A DNA stretch of 25,509 bases from Phycisphaerales bacterium (GTDB lineage Bacteria > Planctomycetota > Phycisphaerae > SM23-33): NCBI GenBank assembly GCA_003485185.1, contig DNAS01000058.1, forward strand, positions 1-25,509. Direction: 5' to 3'. Positions 1 to 9,934 of this stretch are shown here, one piece after another. A program made the position numbers and the translations under genes. The stretch's first letter is position 1. Each line of letters starts with the position of its first letter. Below the pieces are notes generated by a model, which worked only from the letters and a program-made list of their open reading frames with translations, made no database searches and was not told the DNA's origin.

Positions 1-2019
<2,019 letters not shown>

Positions 2020-2095
2020 CGCCATTCGCCGCGTTCCGCTTGTCGCGTGCCCGTGAGGGCATGGCGGACCGCCTTACGGCGTCGCTACAAACCAG

Positions 2096-3157
2096 TCAGC
2101 GGTACTGCGTGACGGTCGCGGCGAGCCGTTCGGCCGAAGCCTGATCCGGGCAGTGCACCTGGAGGAACATTCCTTCGGGCCCCACGGCGTCCAGCAGCGG
2201 AACCGCCTCGTCCGGGCGGACGCCGATCGCCTGCACGCTCTTTCCCTCCGCGCGGATCCGCCGATAGAGGTCGAACCAGCACGGGTCGCCGCCGCCGGGC
2301 CTGCCCGCCTGCGGCGTCCACTCGATGGCGTCAAGCGACTCGATTTCCAGCAGGACGTCAAGGTGCTGCAAGGCCGTCGTGCCGTCCAGGTGATACATCG
2401 TGTAGTCCAGGCGGTCGCACTGGGCGCTCAGGCGGGGCGCGACGAACTCGCGGAACATCGCCGGCGAGATCATCGCCGAGAAGTCGCACTGCAACTTGGC
2501 CGTCCTGCCCGGTCCCCAGATGTCGAAAATGTAGGCGTTGCCCCCGTCCTCGTCGCGCACGAGGTCGAACAGGAGGTCGAACGCACGGAAATACGCCTCG
2601 TTGACGGCATCGAGCATGCCGTGCACCCAGACGGGGCGCTCGATCAGGTCCGTCAGGAGGGTTTCCGTGCCGCGAAGGGCGGCGAGCGTGTCGAGGTTTT
2701 CGATCAGGTCCGGCAACGCCACCAGGAACCGTCCGTCGGCGCGGGCCTCCGTCGTCTTCAACAGCTCCGCGTGGGCGCGGAACGACGGATTGTCCGCATC
2801 GAACACGGGGAGCGGCGCCGAGTCCGGATCGTCGATGCAGGGCTCGTACCAGACGGTCTCGTCGGTGAAGTGCGGCGTGGCGCCCAGGAACGTCCCCAGC
2901 GCGCCGGGGCCCGTGAACATGTTGGTGTAAGGGAAGGCGTCCGCCGCGTAGAAACTCCGGGCGATGGCGTGCTCCGCCCTGCGGGCGCGGAAATCGCCGT
3001 CCAACCAGCGGGAGGCCATGTTCCCCGGAACCTCCGGCTGCGAGACGGACGGAAGCGGTTCGTTGCGCGGCGACGTGAGGTAGGCCACGAGCCCCTCGCC
3101 TCGCCACCAGCCGAGATGGTTCTGCTTGACGACGTTCCAGTCCGGTTTCCATTTCAT
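2096..3157 (-). CDS. Uroporphyrinogen decarboxylase-family (URO-D superfamily) protein, probable methyltransferase-like
   Basis: A 353-residue cytosolic protein with the look of a URO-D TIM barrel. Family-like segments include IFDIWGPGR, the stretch around ISPAMFREFVAPRL, and YHLDGTTALQHLDVLLEI followed by LDAIEWTPQAG. The N-terminal RQAGR signature of true HemE is absent, so I do not call it a haem-pathway decarboxylase. Relatives include corrinoid-dependent methyltransferases and many uncharacterised planctomycete proteins. No corrinoid protein or activating ATPase gene is adjacent, so the substrate is unknown. The frame is open upstream to 3322, but MKWKPDWNVV at 3157 is preferred: it begins the domain-like sequence and lies just downstream of a good promoter (3194-3222) and an AAGG-type ribosome site. 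It is divergent from fhs and convergent with clpB, so probably a single-gene unit. Confidence 0.8.
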   Translation of the reverse strand: MKWKPDWNVVKQNHLGWWRGEGLVAYLTSPRNEPLPSVSQPEVPGNMASRWLDGDFRARRAEHAIARSFYAADAFPYTNMFTGPGALGTFLGATPHFTDETVWYEPCIDDPDSAPLPVFDADNPSFRAHAELLKTTEARADGRFLVALPDLIENLDTLAALRGTETLLTDLIERPVWVHGMLDAVNEAYFRAFDLLFDLVRDEDGGNAYIFDIWGPGRTAKLQCDFSAMISPAMFREFVAPRLSAQCDRLDYTMYHLDGTTALQHLDVLLEIESLDAIEWTPQAGRPGGGDPCWFDLYRRIRAEGKSVQAIGVRPDEAVPLLDAVGPEGMFLQVHCPDQASAERLAATVTQYR

Positions 3158-3193
3158 GGGGATGACCTTGCCTTGGGGTGCAGCGACGGGGGA

Positions 3194-3222
3194 AACATAG
3201 ACGCCCGGCGGCGGGCTGTCAA
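3194..3222 (-). promoter_or_regulatory. Sigma-70-type promoter for the URO-D-family gene
   Basis: On the minus strand there is a perfect -35 (TTGACA, 3217-3222), a 17-base spacer and a -10 of TATGTT (3194-3199, 4 of 6 to consensus). This leaves a leader of roughly 30 bases before the ATG at 3157. The spacer holds a short palindrome, GCCCG/CGGGC. The remainder of the 228-base divergent gap to fhs shows no equally convincing plus-strand promoter. Confidence 0.6.
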
Positions 3223-3372
3223 CGGGCGCGCAAAGGAGCGAGAAGGCGGTTTTCGGACCGTCGAAAAATCCATAGTTCGGCGTTATTGTTCCATTTCCTC
3301 CCGGCGGGGGCTTCCGTACCATGAACGCCCAGCGGATGGCGATGCGCGCCGTCCCGCCGCCTGGAACGCACG

Positions 3373-3379
3373 AAAGGAG
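3373..3379 (+). promoter_or_regulatory. Strong ribosome binding site fixing the fhs start
   Basis: AAAGGAG lies 6 bases ahead of the ATG at 3386. It settles the start of fhs although the frame stays open far upstream, back to 2153. Confidence 0.8.
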
Positions 3380-3385
3380 CGCTTC

Positions 3386-5131
3386 ATGCCGAAGGTCCCG
3401 TCCGATATCGAGATTTCACGAGCCGCCACGCCCAAGCCCATCACCGAGATTGCCGCAGCCGCGGGAATCCTCCCGCAGGAGCTGGAGCCCTATGGCGACG
3501 TCAAGGCGAAGGTCAAACTGAGCATCCTGGACCGTCTCAAGGGCGCGCCTGACGGCAAATACGTCGACGTGACGGCCATCACGCCCACCCCCCTGGGCGA
3601 GGGAAAGACCACCACGTCGGTCGGGCTGACGCAGGCGCTGGGGAAGATCGGGAAGAACGTCTTCCTGTGCATCCGCCAGCCGAGCATGGGCCCGACGTTC
3701 GGCATCAAGGGCGGCGCCGCCGGCGGCGGGTACAGCCAGGTCATCCCCATGGAGGAGTTCAACCTCCACCTGACGGGCGACATCCACGCGGTGAGCATCG
3801 CGAACAACCTCCTGGCAGCCGCCATCGACGCGCGGATCAAGCACGAGGCGCACTCGGACGACGCCGCCTGGGCCAAGACCGGGTTGAAGCGCGTGAACAT
3901 CGACCCGGAGACGATCACCTGGCGGCGCGTGGTGGACGTCAACGACGCGGCGCTGCGGTTCATCGACACCGGGCGGAGCGACAACTGGCAGGACGGTCCG
4001 GCGCGCCACACGGGTTTCGACATCGCGGTGGCGTCGGAGATCATGGCGATCCTGGCGCTGGCCGAGGACGCCGCCGACATGCGCAATCGCCTCGGGCGGA
4101 TCATCGTGGCGATGAACAAGGACGGAAAGCCCGTCACGGCCGAGGACCTTGGCTGCGCCGGCGCGATGATGGTGCTGATGAAGGACGCCATCAAGCCGAA
4201 CCTGATGCAGACGCTGGAAGGCCAGCCCGCCTTCGTGCACGCGGGGCCCTTCGCGAACATCGCGCACGGGAACAGCTCGATCGTCGCGGACCGCGTGGCG
4301 CTGAAGCTGGCCGACTACGTGGTGACCGAGAGCGGATTCGGCGCGGACATCGGCATGGAGAAGTTTTTTGACATCAAGTGCCGCACCAGCGGTCTGAAGC
4401 CTCACTGCGTGGTGCTGGTGGGGACGATCCGGGCGCTGAAGATGCACGGGGGCGGCCCGAAGGTCGTCGCGGGCAAACCCTTGGACCAGGCCTACACGAA
4501 GGAGAACCTGCCGCTGCTGGAGGCGGGCCTGTGCAACCTGGTGCGGCACATCGAGATCGCGCGAATGTTCGGCGTGCCGGTGGTGGTGGCGATCAACCGG
4601 TTCCCGACGGACTCGCCGGCCGAAATCGAGATGGCCTGCCAAGCGGCCCGTCAGGCGGGCGCGGAGGCAGCCGTGCCGGCCAACCACTGGGCCGAGGGCA
4701 GCGCCGGGGCGCTGGAATTGGCCAAGGCGGTGGTGGCTGCCTGCGAGAAGCCCTCGAAATTCCACCTGCTCTATCCCGACAGCGCGTCGATCAAGGAGAA
4801 GATCGAGACCATCGCGAAAAAGATTTACCTCGCCGAAAGCGTGACCTACAGCGAAAAGGCGGAGCGCCAGATTGCTTCCTACGAAAAAGCGGGCCTGGGA
4901 CGCCTGCCCATCTGCATGGCCAAGACGCACCTGAGCCTCTCGCACGACCCGACCCTCAAGGGCGTGCCCACCGGATTTGTCGTTCCGGTGAAGGAAGTTC
5001 GCGCCTCGGCCGGCGCGGGCTTCCTCTACCCGCTGCTGGGCGAGATGCGCACCATGCCGGGCCTGCCCAGCCGCCCGGCGTTCTTCGACGTCGACCTCGA
5101 CGAGCAGGGAAATGTCGTCGGAATGTTCTAA
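3386..5131 (+). CDS. fhs: Formate-tetrahydrofolate ligase
   Basis: Catalyses ATP-dependent joining of formate to tetrahydrofolate, giving 10-formyl-THF for one-carbon metabolism (purines, fMet-tRNA) or, in acetogens, the Wood-Ljungdahl methyl branch. The protein is 581 residues, slightly longer than the usual 555-560 of bacterial enzymes. It has the P-loop TPLGEGKTTT (residues 68-77), the family signature GIKGGAAGGGY (106-116), the second signature VASEIMAI, and the conserved GFGADIGMEKFFD and TGFVVPV segments. The C-terminus (PLLGEMRTMPGLP) is complete. The start is set by the strong ribosome site. It is preceded by a divergent gene and followed 89 bases later by a sulfatase. No other Wood-Ljungdahl gene is in view, so a general C1 role is the safer inference. 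Confidence 0.97.
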   Translation: MPKVPSDIEISRAATPKPITEIAAAAGILPQELEPYGDVKAKVKLSILDRLKGAPDGKYVDVTAITPTPLGEGKTTTSVGLTQALGKIGKNVFLCIRQPSMGPTFGIKGGAAGGGYSQVIPMEEFNLHLTGDIHAVSIANNLLAAAIDARIKHEAHSDDAAWAKTGLKRVNIDPETITWRRVVDVNDAALRFIDTGRSDNWQDGPARHTGFDIAVASEIMAILALAEDAADMRNRLGRIIVAMNKDGKPVTAEDLGCAGAMMVLMKDAIKPNLMQTLEGQPAFVHAGPFANIAHGNSSIVADRVALKLADYVVTESGFGADIGMEKFFDIKCRTSGLKPHCVVLVGTIRALKMHGGGPKVVAGKPLDQAYTKENLPLLEAGLCNLVRHIEIARMFGVPVVVAINRFPTDSPAEIEMACQAARQAGAEAAVPANHWAEGSAGALELAKAVVAACEKPSKFHLLYPDSASIKEKIETIAKKIYLAESVTYSEKAERQIASYEKAGLGRLPICMAKTHLSLSHDPTLKGVPTGFVVPVKEVRASAGAGFLYPLLGEMRTMPGLPSRPAFFDVDLDEQGNVVGMF

Positions 5132-5160
5132 GAGCCTAAAAGTTGGATCGCCTCTGGCGA

Positions 5161-5194
5161 AGGGCCCGCGGAATCCGCATAATCCGTGGGCCCT
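5161..5194 (+). terminator. Hairpin between fhs and sulfatase gene
   Basis: Arms AGGGCCCGCGG (5161-5171) and CCGTGGGCCCT (5184-5194) pair over 11 bases with one G-U wobble and a 12-base loop. No U-tract follows, so it may be an inefficient terminator, an attenuator or an mRNA-processing structure rather than a classic intrinsic terminator. The loop contains AATCCG words like those in the repeats at 11.1 and 21.7 kb. Confidence 0.4.
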
Positions 5195-5220
5195 GTGGGT
5201 TTGAACCCGAGGCGAGAACC

Positions 5221-6687
5221 ATGGCGAAGCGTCCGCACATCGTGATCTTCAATCCCGATCAGTGGCGCGGCGACGTGATGGGGCACCTGGGCAACCCCGC
5301 CGCCGTCACGCCCAACCTCGACCGCATGGCCGGAATCGACGGCGTGTCCTTCCGCTGGGCGTTCTGCCAGAACACCGTCTGTACCCCGAGCCGATGCTCG
5401 TTCATGACCGGCTGGTATCCGCACGTCCGCGGGCATCGCACGATGTACCACATGCTCCGCGCGCACGAGGGCGAGATGGTGCTGCTCAAGACGCTCAAGG
5501 ACAGCGGGTATTTCGTCTGGTGGGGTGGGAAAAACGACCTCGTGCCGGCGCAGCGCGGTTTCGAGGAATTCTGCGACGTCAAATACTCCCCCCCGCGCAA
5601 AGCCAAGATCGTTGACCGCCCCCCGCACTGGCGAGGCCAACCGGGCAGCGACACGTATTACAGCTTCTACGTGGGGCGGGGCGACTGCGGCGGGGAGAAG
5701 TTTTACCGCGACGGGGACTGGGAGGCGGTCCTCGGCGCGATCGACCTGCTCCGCGACCCGCCGACGGACAAGCCCCTGTGCCTCTACCTGCCGCTGTCCT
5801 TTCCGCACCCGCCCTACGGCGTGGAGGATCCCTGGTACAGTATGATCGACCGCGACAAGGTTCCGCCCCGCACCCCCGCGCCGCCCGACGGGGCGAAGGA
5901 GCCCAGCATCCGCCGCGGCATCCGGAAGAACCAGAATCTCCAGGGTTGGAGCGAGGACCGCTGGCGGGAGCTGCGCGCGACGTACTACGGCATGTGCGCC
6001 CGCGTGGACCACCAGTTCGGGATGGTCATGGAGGCGCTGAAAGACGCCGGGCTGTACGATGACACGGCCGTGTTCTTCTTCTCCGACCACGGCGATTTCA
6101 CGGGCGATTACGGCCTGGTCGAGAAGACGCAGAACACATTCGAAGATTGCTTGTCGCGCGTGCCGTTCATCATCAAGCCGCCGGCGGGTGTGCCCGTTCG
6201 CCCGGGCGTTTCGGACGCCTTGGTCGAACTGGTGGATTTCCCCGCGACCGTCGAGGCGCTGACGGGCGTCCAGCCGAAGCACTCGCATTTCGGGCGGAGC
6301 CTGCTGCCCGTCCTTGCCGGGCAGACCGGCGAGCATCGCGACGCGGTCTTCTGCGAGGGCGGCCGCCTTCGCGGCGAGACGCACTGCATGGAGCTGCAAA
6401 GCACGTCCACCGACCCGACAGGGCTCTACTGGCCGCGCCTGACCCTCCAGATGCAGGAAGGCCCGGAGCACACCAAGGCCGTCATGTGCCGCACCCGGCG
6501 ATACAAGTACGTCCGCCGCCTCTACGAGAGCGACGAACTCTACGACCTCCAGGCCGACCCGCGCGAGACCGACAACCGGATCGACGATCCGGCCCTGGCG
6601 GGCGTGCTGGCGGAGCTGAAGGAACGCATGCTGACATTCTTCCTGGAAACAGGCGACGTCGTTCCCCCCGAGACGGACCATCGGTAA
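5221..6687 (+). CDS. Sulfatase (arylsulfatase/choline-sulfatase-like)
   Basis: A 488-residue type I sulfatase that would hydrolyse a sulfate ester. Cys54 in the motif C-T-P-S-R is the residue oxidised to formylglycine by an FGE or an anaerobic radical-SAM maturase; no maturase gene is in this window. The N-terminal NPDQWRGD carries the metal-binding Asp and Gln, resembling the DQ type of choline sulfatases more than the DD type. A second metal site is visible in FFFSDHGDFTGDYG. The C-terminal half holds the usual YKYVRRLYESDELYDL strand. No signal peptide is evident from MAKRPHIVIF, so the enzyme may be cytoplasmic. The start at 5221 was chosen because the conserved first strand begins there; the open frame extends back to 5143. 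Planctomycetes carry many sulfatases, often for algal polysaccharides, but no glycan-degradation locus surrounds this one, so the substrate is unknown. Confidence 0.92.
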   Translation: MAKRPHIVIFNPDQWRGDVMGHLGNPAAVTPNLDRMAGIDGVSFRWAFCQNTVCTPSRCSFMTGWYPHVRGHRTMYHMLRAHEGEMVLLKTLKDSGYFVWWGGKNDLVPAQRGFEEFCDVKYSPPRKAKIVDRPPHWRGQPGSDTYYSFYVGRGDCGGEKFYRDGDWEAVLGAIDLLRDPPTDKPLCLYLPLSFPHPPYGVEDPWYSMIDRDKVPPRTPAPPDGAKEPSIRRGIRKNQNLQGWSEDRWRELRATYYGMCARVDHQFGMVMEALKDAGLYDDTAVFFFSDHGDFTGDYGLVEKTQNTFEDCLSRVPFIIKPPAGVPVRPGVSDALVELVDFPATVEALTGVQPKHSHFGRSLLPVLAGQTGEHRDAVFCEGGRLRGETHCMELQSTSTDPTGLYWPRLTLQMQEGPEHTKAVMCRTRRYKYVRRLYESDELYDLQADPRETDNRIDDPALAGVLAELKERMLTFFLETGDVVPPETDHR

Positions 6688-6720
6688 GAAGCCTGGCGAT
6701 TCCTTCCCGCGCCGGAGAGA

Positions 6721-8004
6721 TCACTGCGCCTTGCGGATGATGAGGGTGTTGTTCTGCCCGCCGAAGCCGAAGCTGTTGGACATGCAGATGTCCACCTTCG
6801 CCTTGCGGGGCTCGTTGGGGATGTAGTCCAGGTCGCACGCGGGGTCGGGCGTCCTGTAGTTGGTGGTGGGCGGCAGCACCTGGTCGCGGATCGCCAGGAC
6901 GCAGGTGATCAGCTCGGTGGCGCCGGCCGCCGCGATCAGGTGTCCCAGCATGCTCTTGACGCTGCTGACGGGAACCTTCGGCGCCGCCGGCCCGAAGGCC
7001 GCCTTGACCGCCATGGTTTCCACCTCGTCGTTCTGCTGCGTTCCGGTTCCGTGGGCGGAGATGTAGTCGATGTCAGCCGGGGCGAGCGAGGCGTCCTCGA
7101 GGGCGGCGCGCATGCTGGCGGCGGCGCCGGCGCCCTGCGGGTCCTGGTCGGTGATCCGGAACGCGTCGGCGCTGCTTCCGTACCCGACGATCTCGCAGAG
7201 AATCTTCGCGCTGCGGGCGCGGGCGTGCTCGTAGTCCTCGAGAATCAGGATGCTCGCGCCTTCGCCGAGGACGAACCCGTCGCGGGTCATGTCGAAGGGC
7301 CGGCTGGCGTGGGGAATGTCGTCGTTTCGCTGCGAGAGGGCGGTCAGGCGGTTGAAGCCCGTCACACCGTAGGGGTGGATCATGCTGTGCGCCCCGCCGG
7401 AGATCATCACGTCGGCGTCTCCGCAGCGGATGAGCATGGCGGCCTCGCCCAGCGCCTGCGTGCTGGCGGCGCAGGCGGTCAGCACGTTGACGGCCGGACC
7501 CCGAACGCCGAACTCGGCGGCTAGGTGGGCGCAGACCATGTTCGATTCCTGCTCGGCCTCGCGGTGGAGGGTCATTCGCTCGAAGGCGAGCTGGGCCCAC
7601 CTGCGGGTGTCCACCTTACCGTCGGTCCAGGAATCGACCAGCACGCTGGTGAAGTTCCAGAAGTCCAGGCTCCCCTCGCCGGAGCCCAGGTAGATTCCGG
7701 TGCGGGTCCGATCGAGGGCGGCGAAATTTCCCAGGGCGGACTGGTTCCACGCCTCGACGGCCGCCGCCAGCGCGAAACCGCAGTGGCGCCCGGCGTACTG
7801 GTGGCGCTGGGCGTCGGGCACGTGCCGGGCGAGGTCGAAGTCCTTGACCTGCGCGGCGAACGTGGTGGGGAAGCGGCTCGCGTCGAACAGCTCGTTGACG
7901 CGGATCCCGCTGCGGCACTCCAGCAGCGCGCGCCAGGTGCTCTCGACGTCGTGGCCGAGAGGGTTCACCGTTCCCATGCCCGTGATGACAACTCGTCGTC
8001 TCAT
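6721..8004 (-). CDS. Beta-ketoacyl-ACP synthase (FabF-like), catalytically complete; KS-alpha of a pair
   Basis: A 427-residue condensing enzyme of the KAS I/II thiolase fold, which would extend an ACP-bound acyl chain using malonyl-ACP. The full catalytic set is visible: Cys178 (LTACAAS), His318 (SAHGTGTQQND), Lys350 and His355 (SSVKSMLGH), and the C-terminal NSFGFGGQN loop. The stretch from the GSGEG turn to Cys178 is 72 residues, about 13 longer than in E. coli FabF as I recall it; this part lies at the dimer interface. The neighbouring ketosynthase has exactly the same spacing. It is the last gene of the cassette, 47 bases after its partner, with only a weak ribosome site, so translation may depend on coupling. 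It could be the housekeeping FabF, but the paired, degenerate partner argues for a specialised system. Confidence 0.92.
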   Translation of the reverse strand: MRRRVVITGMGTVNPLGHDVESTWRALLECRSGIRVNELFDASRFPTTFAAQVKDFDLARHVPDAQRHQYAGRHCGFALAAAVEAWNQSALGNFAALDRTRTGIYLGSGEGSLDFWNFTSVLVDSWTDGKVDTRRWAQLAFERMTLHREAEQESNMVCAHLAAEFGVRGPAVNVLTACAASTQALGEAAMLIRCGDADVMISGGAHSMIHPYGVTGFNRLTALSQRNDDIPHASRPFDMTRDGFVLGEGASILILEDYEHARARSAKILCEIVGYGSSADAFRITDQDPQGAGAAASMRAALEDASLAPADIDYISAHGTGTQQNDEVETMAVKAAFGPAAPKVPVSSVKSMLGHLIAAAGATELITCVLAIRDQVLPPTTNYRTPDPACDLDYIPNEPRKAKVDICMSNSFGFGGQNNTLIIRKAQ

Positions 8005-8051
8005 GGTTTCGCCAAAAGCCCTGTTCGCGTCGTTCCGCGCGGCGGCGCGGG

Positions 8052-9356
8052 TCAGCCTTCGTATCGTTTCAGCACGCAGGCGGCGCTCTGTCCGCCAACC
8101 GTGAACGCCCCGGTCACGGCGTAGGTCAGCGGCGCCGGCCTCGCCTCAGCCGAAAGATTCAGCCCCACGCCTTTCGCGGCTGCGGCAAAATGAACCGTCG
8201 GGGGCGTTTCCTGCTTGGACAGCGCCAGCGCGGCGGTCGCCAGTTCCACGCCTCCGGCGCCGGCGAACATCGAGCCCGTGGCGCCGGTGACGGCGACGGC
8301 TGCGGGGCGGGACACCGCCTGCCCGATCGCTTGCTGCCAGCAGTCGGCCTCAGCGGCGTCCTCGTCCGGAACGCCGGTTCCGTGGGCGACGATCAGGTCC
8401 ACTTGCTCCGGCGTGATGCCCGCGCCGTCCATCGCCTTGCGGACGGCCAGGTCCAGCGAGCCGGCGCCGAGTTTCCGCACGTCGATGCCGGCTGGGTCGC
8501 AGGCGGCGCCGAAGCCCACCAGTTCGGCGTAGATTTTCGCGCCGCGAGAGACGGCGCGGTCGAGGTCTTCGAGGATCAGCAGTCCGCCGCCCTCGCCGAT
8601 GACCGTTCCGTCATGGTCGCGGTCGAAGGGTCGGCAGGCGGCCTCGCCGTCGCGCGGGCTCAAGCGCCCCAGGAGCTGCTGGCGGAGCAGGCCCATGGGG
8701 TTGAGCTTGCTCTCGGCCCCGCCGGCGACGATGACGTCGGCGGCGCCGCGGAGGATCATCCGGGCGCTCTCGCTGACCGACAGGTGTCCGGAGGCGTCTC
8801 CGCAGGTGATGCAGTTGCTCGGACCTTCCGCGCCGTGGATGATCGTCACGTGGCAGGAGAGCATGTTCGGCAGATACTTCAGCAGCCAGAGCGGCGTGAG
8901 GTTGCTCATTCCGCTCTCGCCCCAGGCGTGCAGGTCGAACTTCCCGTCTCGCACCGCGCTGGCGGCGGCGAGTCCCAGCTCGTCCAGATCGCTGCAGATC
9001 AGCCCTGCGCCGATGTTGCAGCCGAGGCGATGCGAGTCGATCTGCGGGTTGGCCTCGTCGATTCCCCGGGTGATGATCCCGGCGTCTCGGAAGGCCAGGT
9101 CGGCCGCCGCCACCGCGATCTCGATGTCGCGGGCCATCACCTTGACGGCCTTGCGGTAGCTCTTGGGAACGTAGTTTCGCGCGGAAAAGTCGTCCAGTTG
9201 GGCCGCGACGCGGCAGGGGAACTGCGAGGCGTCGAACCGCGAGACTTCCCGGACGGCGGACTGCCGCTCCTTCAACGCCTGCCAGAAGGCCTCCGCCCCG
9301 ACGCCGGCGGGAGTGACCACGCCCAGACCGGTGATGGCGACGCGGCGCTCAGCCAT
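8052..9356 (-). CDS. Beta-ketoacyl synthase homologue lacking the catalytic residues (chain-length-factor-like, KS-beta)
   Basis: A 434-residue protein with a clear ketosynthase fold (MAERRVAITGLGVVTPAG; AGGAESKLNP; VIGEGGGLLILED; VAHGTG). Aligned without gaps to the neighbouring ketosynthase, the active-site Cys becomes Asp187 (TCGDASG), Lys becomes Thr360, the second catalytic His becomes Ser362 (GATGSMFAGAGG), and the C-terminal GFGG loop becomes TVGG. Only His325 of HGTG is kept. Cys185 sits two residues away, so a shifted nucleophile cannot be fully excluded by eye. The pattern matches type II polyketide chain length factors, which pair with an active ketosynthase and shape the pocket. 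The gene overlaps the preceding dehydratase-like gene by 8 bases and has a GGAGG ribosome site 7 bases before its ATG. Confidence 0.88.
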   Translation of the reverse strand: MAERRVAITGLGVVTPAGVGAEAFWQALKERQSAVREVSRFDASQFPCRVAAQLDDFSARNYVPKSYRKAVKVMARDIEIAVAAADLAFRDAGIITRGIDEANPQIDSHRLGCNIGAGLICSDLDELGLAAASAVRDGKFDLHAWGESGMSNLTPLWLLKYLPNMLSCHVTIIHGAEGPSNCITCGDASGHLSVSESARMILRGAADVIVAGGAESKLNPMGLLRQQLLGRLSPRDGEAACRPFDRDHDGTVIGEGGGLLILEDLDRAVSRGAKIYAELVGFGAACDPAGIDVRKLGAGSLDLAVRKAMDGAGITPEQVDLIVAHGTGVPDEDAAEADCWQQAIGQAVSRPAAVAVTGATGSMFAGAGGVELATAALALSKQETPPTVHFAAAAKGVGLNLSAEARPAPLTYAVTGAFTVGGQSAACVLKRYEG

Positions 9357-9825
9357 CGGCGCCCTCCAGCAGGGGGGCGACGAGGCGCTCGAACTGCCCC
9401 GTGAAGACGAAGTTCTCCTCGGGGAACTTGACGCCGGAGAGGTTCTGATCGATGTGCGAGAACATCAGGTCCACCCGCGCGAAGGGCTTTCCGTTCTTCA
9501 GCAGCGTTCCGCGGGTGGAGGCAGCCTCATCCGCCAGCGTTTCGATCTCGGCCTGGAAGGTGACCTGGTCGCCGGGGACGACGATGTCGTCGAACTCGGC
9601 GCGGGCGACCTTGGCGAGGATGACCTTCTCGCGGAAGTTCCGCGCCTGCCCGACGAGGATTCCCGCCGTCTGCGCCATGCCCTCGATCATCAGGCAGGCC
9701 GGATGGGTGGGGAACGCCTCCCAGCAGTCGTGGACGTGCTCCTCGGCGAGCGAGACGTTCTTGATCGCCACGGCCCGCTTTCCGGGCACGAACTCCAGGA
9801 ACTTGTCTATCCAGATCCAACGCAT
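9349..9825 (-). CDS. FabA/FabZ-type hotdog protein with altered active site
   Basis: A 158-residue single hotdog domain related to 3-hydroxyacyl-ACP dehydratases. It aligns without gaps over its first 50 residues with the other dehydratase of this cassette: WIDKFLEFVPGKRAVA against LVDKIESIEPGKRIVT, and both have Glu48. The catalytic His34 of the other copy (DHFPAFPVLPG) is Cys34 here (DCWEAFPTHPA), and the conserved PG pair is changed. The E-G-M-A-Q helix start is kept. It may bind acyl-ACP without dehydrating, act as a partner subunit, or do different chemistry. It follows the ACP gene after 109 bases (with a hairpin between) and overlaps the KS-beta gene by 8 bases, indicating translational coupling. 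The ribosome site is weak. Confidence 0.85.
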   Translation of the reverse strand: MRWIWIDKFLEFVPGKRAVAIKNVSLAEEHVHDCWEAFPTHPACLMIEGMAQTAGILVGQARNFREKVILAKVARAEFDDIVVPGDQVTFQAEIETLADEAASTRGTLLKNGKPFARVDLMFSHIDQNLSGVKFPEENFVFTGQFERLVAPLLEGADG

Positions 9826-9850
9826 GGTAATTCCGATTGTGCGGCGCCGT

Positions 9851-9878
9851 CCCGTTGGAATCGGGGATTCCGGACGGG
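9851..9878 (-). repeat. Inverted repeat between ACP and hotdog genes
   Basis: GGAATC (9857-9862) and GATTCC (9866-9871) pair perfectly around a GGG loop. The stem is extended by CCCGT (9851-9855) with ACGGG (9874-9878) across a small internal loop. It sits in the 109-base gap of the cassette and could set mRNA ends or relative expression of ACP. No U-tract follows on either strand. Confidence 0.45.
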
Positions 9879-9934
9879 GCGCATCCGGGAAGTCCGGGCC
9901 GCCTCAGGCCGAATCCCAGCCGCCCGCGGCGGTC

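Noticed and set aside
3204..3215. Short palindrome GCCCG/CGGGC considered as an operator
   Set aside because: It lies in the promoter spacer but is only five bases per arm in GC-rich DNA, so chance is sufficient.
2153..3385. N-terminal extension of fhs reaching back over the URO-D-family gene
   Set aside because: It is the antisense shadow of the URO-D gene. The strong ribosome site at 3373-3379 and the family N-terminus fix the start at 3386.
3158..3385. Possible THF riboswitch or plus-strand promoter upstream of fhs
   Set aside because: No conserved riboswitch core was recognisable and the best -35/-10 pairs were poor.
3416..4945. 509-codon minus-strand frame inside fhs
   Set aside because: It has the composition of an antisense frame and no recognisable domain, whereas fhs carries both family signatures.
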